Assembly (NCBI GenBank): GCA_027704905.1
Contig: CM051020.1
Span: 19,644,944-19,708,943, forward strand
DNA: 64,000 nucleotides
Source: Muraenolepis orangiensis
Lineage: Eukaryota; Chordata; Actinopteri; Gadiformes; Muraenolepididae
Direction of reading: 5' to 3'
Shown here: piece by piece, positions 13,501-23,800 of the stretch
Position numbering within the stretch: the stretch's first letter is position 1
How the letters are laid out: each line of letters opens with the position of its first letter
Notes under the pieces: model-generated
Database searches by the model: none
Seen by the model: only the letters and a program-made list of their open reading frames with translations
What the model was told of the DNA's origin: nothing
Translations under genes and position numbers: made by a program

Positions 13501-16500
13501 ACAACTTTTTTTTATTCCTACAGTATGTCTATTTAAACACTATTGTTATGGCAATTGTTTTCAGGGAAACTTGGAAAAGATGTGTCGCACTTTGGAGGAC
13601 CAAATGAGTGAATACAGGACAAAATCTGAGGAAGGACAACGTACCATCAATGATTTCAGTATGCAGAAAGCAAAGCTTCAAACTGAAAATGGTATGATCA
13701 TATGGACCTTGGAATAAAGCTGTGCAATTATACCTAACAATGCACATCAGATATCACATCAGTCCTATATGATTAATAATTAACATACTTAAAATGTTAA
13801 AGATTCAAGAATTTACAGGTACAATGGAATGCCAACTCCCCATTCCTCCCGCAGTAAAGTGACATGATCTCAAAACGAAATACATAATAAAATAACCAAA
13901 CCATATCACAGAGGGACATATCCACTACTATCCACTACAAAAATAGCTCGTCAGGAAAATGTCAAAAAGACCTCATCGCTGTTTTGTTTAATTTGTACTT
14001 CCTCAAAGTCTGAAATGCTGTAGCTTCATTCAGCTGCACTGCCACCGCCATTTGAATGTTCAGTGATTGGTCACCGCTTGGCCACAAAGCCTGGAGGGAA
14101 AATAGACTCCAACCATTTAATAAACTTAATGGAATAAAAGGAACTCCATAAACTGAAATTACGTGAGATTGCAATGAGTTTCATGTCCATCCTTTGATGT
14201 TTGGGAGACAACTCAACACTATACCGATAACGGAGTAAGGGATATTGTTAAATAAACATTTTATCGTCCACAGGTGAACTTTCCAGGCAGCTGGAGGAAA
14301 AGAGTTCTCTTGTCTCCCAGTTGACCAGAGGGAAGCAGTCATACACCCAGCAGGTTGAAGACCTTAAAAGACAACTGGAAGAGGAAGTCAAGGTATGATT
14401 CAGATTCTTCATCTGATAAAAACAGATTTTGTATATGCACCATGTTTTAATCAGCTTGTATTACGACCCAGGCAAAGAATGCACTTGCCCATGCAGTGCA
14501 GTCTTCTAGACACGACTGTGACCTGCTGAGGGAGCAGTTTGAGGAGGAGCAAGAGGCCAAGGCTGAACTCCAACGCGGTATGTCCAAGGCCAACACTGAG
14601 GTGGCTCAGTGGAGAACCAAGTATGAAACTGATGCCATTCAGCGGACTGAGGAGCTGGAGGAAGCAAAGTAAGAATTTTGGAAACTATCGGCAAAAAAAT
14701 GTTGTACCATGATGTGCAATAAAAAGCCTGATATTTGGACCATTTGGATTAGATTAGAAGTGTATTTCTTACATCTCTATTGTAGACACTAAAAACATAA
14801 TGAAGCAGTACATATTTCAATATTTCACACTCATCACAGATATCACGCAAAATCCTTACAGAGCATGGTGGTTCCCCTTTAACTAAAGACACATTTTTTG
14901 TCAGAATGAGATATTATAGAAACGTAAAGTTTACAGATTTACTTTAGAATTGTTCTTTGGCTCAAAGGAAAAAGCTTGCGCAGCGTCTGCAAGATGCAGA
15001 GGAAGCTGTGGAAGCTGTCAACGCTAAATGCTCCTCTCTGGAGAAGACTAAACACAGGCTTCAGGGGGAGATTGAAGATCTCATGGTGGATGTGGAAAGA
15101 TCCAATGCTGCTGCTGCAGCTCTGGACAAGAAGCAAAGAAACTTTGACAAGGTAACTGGAAATACAATGTGAGCATATACAGTATATGTAAAGTTTATTA
15201 TAATTTGTATTATTAATAATAATAATAATAATAATTAATAATAATTTGTATGGTATTTGAATTATACCAGGTCCTGGCTGAGTGGAAGCAGAAGTATGAG
15301 GAGTCCCAGAGTGAGCTGGAGAGTTCCCAGAAGGAGGCCAGGTCACTTGGTACTGAGCTCTTCAAACTCAAGAACTCTTATGAAGAATCCCTGGACCATC
15401 TGGAGACCTTGAAGAGGGAGAACAAAAACCTCCAAGGTGACAAGACGTATTCCTTTAAGTGATGGTTTATTATAGAATAATCATAGTCAAACTTTACCAT
15501 GAAAAACAATTTCCTAATATTTTTTAAATAGAGGAGATTTCTGACCTGACCGAGCAACTTGGAGAGGGCGGTAAGAATATTCATGAGCTGGAGAAGATCC
15601 GTAAGCAGCTGGAGCAGGAGAAGGCTGAGATACAAACTGCTCTTGAGGAAGCTGAGGTGAGAATGAAATGTTAGATCAAATTTTCTTTTGGTGTTTAAAT
15701 ACAAAAGTACTTAAGTTCATCTTCAAACACTGTAATTACTATGCACTAACAGGGTTCCCTAGAACACGAGGAGGGAAAAATCCTTCGGGCTCAGTTGGAG
15801 TTTAACCAGGTGAAGGCTGAAATAGAGCGCAAACTGGCTGAGAAGGATGAGGAGATGGAGCAGGCCAAACGCAACCAGCAGAGAGTGGTGGACACCCTGC
15901 AGAGCTCCCTGGAGTCTGAGACTCGCAGCAGGAATGAGGCGCTCAGAATCAAGAAGAAGATGGAGGGTGATCTGAATGAGATGGAGATCCAGCTCAGCCA
16001 GGCCAACAGGCAGGCATCTGAAGCTCAGAAGCAGCTCAAGGGTCTCCATGTTCACCTGAAGGTACAAAGGATCTAATATCGTTATTCAAATTTTGAATTA
16101 CAAACTTTTGTATTATCTTCTTTTTATTCTATTATATTGTCTGTTTTTGTAGGACTCCCAGCTCCAACTAGATGATGCTCTTCGTGGTAATGAGGATCTA
16201 AAGGAGAATAACGCCATGGTGGAGAGGCGCAACAATCTTCTGCAAGCTGAACTTGATGAGCTGAGATCTCTGGTGGAACAGACGGAGAGAGGTCGTAAAC
16301 TGGCTGAGCAGGAACTGCTGGATGTCAGTGAGCGAGTCCAGCTGCTCCACTCTCAGGTAAATTGAATTCAAGATGGTAAACCAAAATCTCCTCATCTAAA
16401 GACTAAATACTTCAAATCTGACTCTGATTATAGAACACCAGCCTGCTGAACCAGAAGAAGAAGCTGGAAGGAGATACAGCTCAGCTTCAGAATGAAGTTG

Positions 16501-18252
16501 AGGAGGCTGTGCAGGAGTGTAGGAATGCTGAAGAGAAGGCCAAGAAGGCCATTACTGATGCTGCCATGATGGCAGAAGAGCTGAAGAAGGAGCAGGACAC
16601 CAGTGCTCACATGGAGCGCATGAAGAAGAACATGGAGCAGACCATCAAGGACCTGCAGCACCGCCTGGATGAGGCTGAGCAGATCGCCATGAAGGGGGGC
16701 AAGAAGCAGGTCCAGAAACTGGAGGCCAGGGTGGGTGTCAGAAGACATTGTATTCCTACATTCAAAACAATGCTGGCACATTTTGTAAATACAAATCTGA
16801 ATGTATTGATGCTTGGTTTTATATTTGTTTCAAAGCTGCGGGAGCTGGAAGCCGAAGTGGAACTTGAGCAAAGGAAGAGCAGCGACTCAATTAAAGGAGT
16901 TCGTAAATATGAGAGGCGCATCAAGGAACTTACCTATCAGGTGTGTCATGTTTTAATGTTATAACAAACTATTTCTAATGTTATCATACATATCAGGTAA
17001 GTCATGTTGTAATGTTATAATGAACTGTATTTATGTTATTATACCAATCAGGTATGTTATGTTTTAATGTTAAAGTGAACTGTATTTATCATGTTATCAT
17101 ACCTATTAGGCACATTTTAATACGGTATACATATAAGGACTCGAACAGACATCAGCATCAGATCCCATACTTCAGGCAGAGTCAGACACAATGGCACTAC
17201 AACATGGTATCAGATAATACATTTACAAAGTTGTCTAGCAATATCATGTTAAAGGTCCTAGCCATTGGTTATATTGCATGTTTGATTGACTTAAATACAA
17301 TTGAAAACAAATGTTATGTTAAGTTATTCATTTTTTATTTTTATTACAGTCTGGTAGTGATGGGCGAAAATGAACGAACAAATCTTTTTAGATTTTTTTT
17401 AGTGTTGGGGATGAACCGGATCAGTCTATCGAACGTCCGAGTGCTTTCCCACTGCTCACACACGCTCACGAGCTGACTGTGGTGCTCTTCACACTGCCTG
17501 GCTGCTATCATTTTGTTTGATGTTCGTCCACTCCTACAACTTTATGTCTGAGGCCGTGTTGTCTTACTCCAACACCAATTTGTCCAATAGTGTTTATGGC
17601 ACAGTTTTGCCAGATGCCGTCTTCTCTGACGGTCGGAATCCATTTTTAATCCCAGACATGATGCTGTGCTCCATTATGCTACAACCGAGACCGAACCCTC
17701 GAGCCATATTGCCTGAAGTATAAGATCTGATTCTGAGGTCTGACAATGTCCTATTATGTACACCATACATCAATGGTCTCAATTATTTTATTTATATTTT
17801 TCATCAAGACTGAGGAAGATCGCAAGAATTTAGCTCGTCTCCAGGACCTGGTGGACAAACTCCAGCTGATGGTCAAATCCTACAAGAGAACCTCAGAGGA
17901 GGCTGTAAGTAGACATGTTTGAAGGCCATAATGTTTGTATTCTGGCCACATTCATTAGATATTAAAAACACACAATACAAATCATTTCAATGTTTTCCTA
18001 GGAGGAACAATCGAACACCAACTTGGGTAAGTTCCGCAAGCTGCAACATGAGCTGGATGAAGCAGAGGAGAGGGCTGACGTCGCTGAGTCCCAGGTCAAC
18101 AAGATGAGAGCCAAGACTCGCGATACTGGCCCTAAGGTCCGTGCTATTTCAACCATACTCCAAGATTCATGATGTTGTGAAGATAAATGTTATATTATGA
18201 TACTGATACTGTCTGTATTCATGGTCTCCAGAAAGGACAAGATGAGGAGTGA
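7569..18252 (+). CDS. Sarcomeric myosin heavy chain A, MYH6/MYH7 class (slow-type, smyhc-like)
   Basis: Muscle thick-filament motor, 1935 aa, 37 coding exons: 7569-7769, 7854-7997, 8094-8250, 8343-8370, 8453-8558, 8711-8803, 8890-8953, 9044-9142, 9219-9322, 9416-9554, 9645-9763, 9863-10012, 10111-10281, 10367-10673, 10773-10843, 10956-11161, 11256-11379, 11471-11607, 11734-11989, 12074-12316, 12399-12575, 12671-12816, 12900-12990, 13078-13467, 13565-13691, 14274-14392, 14472-14668, 14968-15151, 15271-15436, 15532-15656, 15753-16061, 16153-16356, 16434-16730, 16836-16940, 17809-17904, 18002-18136, 18232-18252. All junctions are GT-AG and phases agree. P-loop GESGAGKT is at 178-185, switch I NDNSSRF 237-243, switch II DIAGFE 460-465, and reactive SH2/SH1 cysteines at 694 and 704; lysine-rich loop 2 spans exons 16-17. 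The light-chain-binding neck is near 780-840, followed by a coiled-coil rod to a GPKKGQDEE end. The MGDALMAEFG start and this tail favour the slow/cardiac class over fast skeletal myosin; slow versus atrial type is unresolved. The gene looks intact. Confidence 0.93.
16935..17115 (+). repeat. Tandem duplicates of the exon-36 splice donor in intron
   Basis: Starting at the authentic donor (tatcag then gtgtgtcatg, gt at 16941), a unit of about 56 bp recurs at 16991 and 17046, with a decayed fourth copy near 17105. Each copy includes the last exon bases and the donor. Copy two reads CAG/GTAAGT, closer to consensus than the real GTGTGT donor. The paralogue has a related, more decayed array at 31341-31515. 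Confidence 0.7.
17157..17732. mobile_element. Inverted-repeat insertion in myosin A intron
   Basis: The segment catcagatcccatacttcag near 17157 is matched in reverse complement by the segment near 17710-17732 (about 20 of 23 positions). The enclosed block of roughly 575 bp is absent from the equivalent intron of gene B and explains why this intron is 868 bp here versus 251 bp there. An inner tagtgatgggcgaa-like string near 17347 resembles fish DNA-transposon ends. It carries no intact transposase; a non-autonomous DNA element is likely. Confidence 0.5.
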
Positions 18253-18376
18253 ACTCAGCACTACCCCATGGTTCATCACAACTCTTGATGAAAGTTCCTC
18301 AATGCAATGCGTGTATAATGAAGCACACAAAGCAGAATAACATACATAATGTATACTGTTATTTGACTTGGCACAA

Positions 18377-18382
18377 AATAAA
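18377..18382 (+). terminator. Polyadenylation signal, myosin gene A
   Basis: A canonical AATAAA lies 125 bp after the TGA stop at 18250-18252 and is the first in a short 3'UTR. The matching signal in gene B is 133 bp after its stop. Confidence 0.7.
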
Positions 18383-18391
18383 ACAGAGCAT

Positions 18392-18844
18392 AATGCAAAC
18401 ACAGACTATGTCCCGTATTTTCCTTTAAATGTATTATTTAACATCAGAGTTATTGTTATCATATTATGAGGTCCTTAAGTGAGACAATATATTGTTTAGT
18501 TTTATTTGATCATAGACCATGTCTCTGGACCAATACATGTCAATAAAGTACTTAGTATTCCAGATGAGGGTTTCTGACTGACATTAGTAAATTACATTGG
18601 CAACCTTTATTGTAATAATTATTCAGGAGTATATATAACATTTAAAAAATATATTTACACTTATTTAGTTGAGTGTTATTATCGTAAAAGAGCAGTGTAT
18701 AAAACCTTACGAGTCTGTATAATTATATTTGTGTAGAATCATTTAAAATAGGAACACAATGTCTTTTTCCTGGAAATGTCAATGAGTGTGAGGTGAATGA
18801 GTATCCGTGTAGACAGTTGTGTAGACAGTTAGTTACAGTATACC

Positions 18845-18895
<51 letters not shown>

Positions 18896-20520
18896 GTACA
18901 TCTTCTCTGGCCATGCAGACTGTTATGTCTGTGAAAGGAAATTCTGAAAAAAGTGATGACCAGTATTATTCAGATTCAGAATTCAGAAAACTTTATTAAT
19001 CCCGAGGGAAATTAAGGTGCAACAGTTGACACAGGAGGAATAAATGCACACACAAGAATACTAAAACCTAAGCTAAAAAACAAAAAAAACAACTAACTAA
19101 AATAAAAACTATTAAACAAAAATAGTTAAAATAATTCTAAATGAAGTCTAAATGTATTGATAAGTGAAGATAATTACAGTATTATAACAGTAGTACGTAG
19201 GTATATACAATACACAACAATACGTATAGTGCAAATTGGCAGAATAATATATTAATAAATAATTCGACTGAAAAGTGACATGTGAAAAAGTGAAAAAATT
19301 AAATTGCGATATAAAGACTGCTCACACTATTTGTCATAACTGATACCGTGAACCAACACACAGTGCTAAGATTTTTGATCTACTGCAATATATTTATTTT
19401 AAAGTGCAGTGGTTATTTGGAACGGCCTCTTTTCTTCCCACTGAACCCTTAAATGTTTGTCAAAAAATCGAAAGCATTGACTTTATTAGGATTATGTTGA
19501 AATACTTTATATTTATATTTGTATTAAATAGGATAATTGATTAAGTGTATATTTATTCATTATTGCTTCATAAGAACAATAAAACCCTTCCCTTATATCA
19601 TAATTGTCAAATTGGAATCTGACAGGAGTCTGTCTTGCAGCAGACAAAGAAGGCAGGACGGTGAAAGGTTCTGACGTTCTGCCTGCTGCTGGAAGCATTT
19701 CTGCAATGAGACGGCAAGACAGCTGAGTATGGGGGGGGGGGGCGGGGGTCCTAACATAGAGAGGTATTTTCCACCCTGGAAGCACCGCTATGAACCTCAA
19801 GGTTAGAGACAGACTCTGTGCACACGAGGTGTGAAGCTGTGAAAGTTCAGAGGGGGTAAAAGTAAAATGAAACCCATGGCAAGTGCAGTGAAGGGTGAAG
19901 CACTTTCCTCCTCTGTGATCTACAGAACCCTATTAATACCTTGTAGACACTTCACACTTTCTCCGACTGCACACACATGACACTTGACAGTCGTCTTTAG
20001 CTATGGCTGGGACTTCTTAACAAGTTGTAAATCCATGTGAAGACCATACCCCATGCCCTCAGCTCACCACCTTATTATCTATTGTTTGGTAGTATTTATA
20101 TCCCATTGAAGCATTGTTAAAATGCTACTGAGTTGAATTTATTGAAGATGAATTAGTTTAAATCTTAAAATATAATACATTTCTGTTTTACACAAATAAT
20201 GTCATAGTTCTTCTAGTTCTTATTTATATTCTGTTCTAGAATAAGTATGACATTCTATGTATACTACATGCTAATACATGCTGACATTATAAATATGTTT
20301 ACATGCAAACACATTATATGATATATGCTATTGTAACCAATGATTAGTTCCTAAGTCTCTTAAAGAAGTAGTGGGGACTCATGGTCCAAATCAGGACATG
20401 CAGTGCTGGATGAAGGCTAAAAATGAAGTCAGTGTTCAGATCAACTCCTCCTCTCCCTTCCCAAACAATAGAGCACAGAGGTCTTTTGTTATCTTGTGAC
20501 ACACAGCAATCAAACTTCCT
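18392..20520. other. Intergenic region between the two myosin genes
   Basis: This 2.1-kb spacer holds a (TA)n run at about 18853-18891, a Rex3/RTE-type tail at 18960-19040 and a G-run near 19730. An E-box CAGCTG lies at 19720-19725, and a near-MEF2 motif (ctaaaaatga) at 20417-20426. No coding exon is seen. It should hold the gene B promoter and upstream enhancers. Confidence 0.5.
18960..19040 (-). mobile_element. Rex3/RTE-type LINE 3' tail
   Basis: Read on the minus strand, the piece contains tttccctcgggattaataaa, the characteristic terminal sequence of fish RTE-class (Rex3-like) LINEs. Only the 3' end is present. Confidence 0.55.
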
Positions 20521-20524
20521 CCCT

Positions 20525-20555
20525 CCATATTTGGATGGATCGAGCCTTATATAAA
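20525..20555 (+). promoter_or_regulatory. CArG box and TATA box of myosin gene B
   Basis: A perfect CArG box, CCATATTTGG (20525-20534), binding site class for serum response factor, is followed 14 bp later by TATATAAA (20548-20555). This arrangement is characteristic of sarcomeric gene promoters. Gene A lacks an exact CArG at the same place. Confidence 0.65.
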
Positions 20556-20579
20556 GCTTCAATCAGCTTCAATCCCCCA

Positions 20580-20804
20580 GGTCCCCAGTCTGCCTAGAGG
20601 GAGCAGTCAGACCAACACTGGCCCCAGCACAACAACAAAGGCTTTTTTCAGATCAGCATTCTTAGGGTCACAGAGCCTTCTTGAAGCAACCTGTTACAGG
20701 TAAGTAATGCCAATTATGTTTGTTTTGGGTGACTATGGAGTCCTGATGATCCTTTACCTTGAATTGCTTACTTGTATCTCAGGTAGACCCTTGCAGCCTT
20801 AGCC
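20580..20804 (+). other. 5'UTR of myosin gene B
   Basis: A first non-coding exon probably runs from about 20580 (25-30 bp after the TATA box) to 20699, before gtaagtaatg. The ATG exon starts at about 20783 after tctcag, leaving a 22-nt leader before ATG at 20805. Only one intron interrupts this 5'UTR as I read it, unlike gene A where there are two. Confidence 0.55.
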
Positions 20805-23800
20805 ATGGGAGACGCCTTAATGGCAGAGTTTGGGGTGGCTGCCTCTTTTCTGAGGAAGTCAGATAGGGAGCGGCTAGAGGCCCAGACCCGACCCTTTGAC
20901 ATGAAGAAAGAATGCTTTGTAGCTGACCCCGAGGTGGAGTATGTGAAGGCCAAGGTCATTTCAAGAGATGGTGACAAAGTCACCGTTGACACCGAGTTGG
21001 GAAAGGTATTGTTACTATTGTTAAAAGTGATAGTGTAAGAGGTATTCGCAATTTATATGTGGTAAGGTTGAGCAGTAAATGACAAAATTAAACAATTAAC
21101 TGTATGCTTTAACCCATCAGACAGTAACTGTCAAGGAGGTGGACGTCCACCCCCAGAACCCACCGAAGTATGATAAAATTGAAGACATGGCTATGTTCAC
21201 CTTCCTCCATGAGCCCGCCGTGCTGTTTAACCTCAAAGAGCGCTACGCAGCCTGGATGATCTACGTGAGTCCCCCAAAACAACAATACTTTTTTATCATC
21301 GCAACAACACAAAGTGCCCCCTTTGACTGACACCAAGGTGGCTTCCTCCACAGACCTACTCAGGGCTGTTCTGTGTGACGGTGAACCCCTACAAAGCGCT
21401 GCCGGTGTACGATCAGTCAGTGGTCAACGCCTACAGAGGCAAGAAGAGGAGTGAAGCTCCTCCCCACATCTTCTCCATCTCTGACAACGCCTACCAGTAC
21501 ATGTTGTCAGGTAAACAGAGTAAAAAAATATGGAAAATCATGTACTTTTTTTAACCATATTTACTCATATTTTATCTCTGCTTATTTTACCCTCACAGAC
21601 AGAGAAAATCAGTCCGTTTTGATCACGTAAGTTTAACGTCTTATTGAATGAGAATCATTTTTTACATATAAGGCATGGCAACATTAGATATGCAGTGCTT
21701 AAATCTTAACGTTGCAATACTGCTTTCTAGTGGAGAATCCGGTGCTGGGAAGACTGTGAACACCAAGAGAGTCATCCAGTATTTTGCCAGTATTGCTGCT
21801 GTTACTGGAAAGAAAGAAACCTCAGGCTCTGAGAAAAAGGTACCAGCTAACAGACATAGGCAGTCTGGCCAATAAACGTTTACAGTATATAATAATTCAT
21901 AGTTAAACCAAATACTGTATGTACACCTATTTGTATTTGTTGAATGAATAACAATTCATGCAAGATTTATATTTACTTGTAGGGTACCCTGGAGGATCAA
22001 ATCATCCAGGCCAACCCTGCTCTGGAGGCTTTTGGGAATGCCAAAACCATTAGAAATGATAACTCCTCTAGATTTGTAAGTATACATTTCCATCTCCCAA
22101 CACTTCACAAGCCATTTCATAAGAATGATTGAATGTGTAAGCAAATACAAAGCATTAAAGGAATACTTGAGGAAATAAGGCTATTTCCACCCAGCCAAAG
22201 TGAAACGAGAGCACTGTACCATTTATTTTCTCAATCAGCCCAGTGCTCGATACAACCTAGTTAGCGTTTGACTAGCCAGATTTTAGAAAAAGCGTCCATC
22301 CTGCTGCAGTTGTTTTGACTTTTGAAAACTAGGATCAATCAAAATGCTGTAAAAATCATCTCAATATGCAGGACAAGGGATAAAACAATTAATGCAAAAT
22401 GAAAAAAAATCATGCTGCTAAGAGGGATAGGGTTGTGTGTTTCATCCATCTAACCTTCAGGGTTTTTTTGTTCAAAGGGTAAATTCATCCGAATCCATTT
22501 TGGTATCAGTGGAAAGCTGTCATCAGCTGACATTGAAACTTGTAAGTCTTAACAAGCGACAACTTCAGTGCATTGTGGGTTTGGGCCGTAATGGCTACAC
22601 AACACAATATTGCTATTTAATTATCATTTGATAATTTTGCATTAAATTGAAAAAATCATGATTTTTCTGGGTAGATCTATTGGAAAAGTCTCGTGTCACC
22701 TTCCAGCTGAAGGCTGAGAGGGACTACCACATATTCTACCAGATCCTATCTCAAAAGAAACCGGAACTCATAGGTTTGTATTTATATCCCAAAACAAATC
22801 AATAATAGCTCCACAACTTCAAGGGCCAGATGCATAACTTTGGACTCTAAGATATATAACCTCTGGAAGAATGTTGTACACATTTTGTCCTGTAACCATC
22901 ACAAGAGAATGAAAGCAGGAACAATGCGTGATCTGTTGTTCCATCACAAACACGAGTTGGCAAACCGCCAGGATCAATCTATAGTATACCGCTGATAAAC
23001 AGCGAGTTTGATTCAGTTGTGCAACTAATTATTATAGTAGCACATTTGCTTTACGCTTTATTGGAGGTCGCACAATGTGCGACTAACATTTTTGGTCACA
23101 CTGCACATTATTGGGTTGCATATGCAACCAAAATAGTTGCAGTATGGAGTTGATGCAATGATGCAATTTATATTTGAAAGTGTGTAATCTAATCCCCTAC
23201 TCAATGGTCTCTCAGAGATGATGCTGATCACTACCAACCCATATGACTACCAGTTCATTTCCCAAGGACAGACAACAGTAGCTTCTATTGATGATGCGGA
23301 AGAGCTAGTAGCTACTGATGTAAGTAGTAAAACAGCGAATGACAGCAGCCGATACAAAGTGTTTATTTATGTCTAACAATTTCATTGTATTTTATTTAGG
23401 ATGCGTTTGATGTGCTTGGTTTCACCCAAGAGGAGAAAAATGGCATTTACAAGATGGTAGGCGCCATTATGCACTACGGAAACATGAGGTACAAGCAGAA
23501 GCAAAGAGAGGAGCAAGCGGAGGCTGATGGCACTGAAGGTGACTTTAATTAAAGTGAATAAGCAATTAAGCACAATCTTTGTGTATGGAATGCTTCATTT
23601 AAATGTTTCTTTTCAGATGTTGACAAAGCCTCATACCTGATGGGTCTGAACTCTGCTGATGTCATCAAGGGGCTGTGTCACCCGAGGGTGAAAGTAGGGA
23701 ATGAGTGGGTCACCAAGGGTCAGAGTGTACAGCAGGTGAGTTTTACTATAAAAAAGACAAGACAAAATTGTATGGTTACGTCACAACAGTTAATGTCAAC

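Noticed and set aside
7569..18252. Fast skeletal myosin heavy chain assignment
   Set aside because: The MGD-type N-terminus and the GPKKG...DE C-terminus fit the MYH6/MYH7 slow/cardiac class better than fast skeletal chains.
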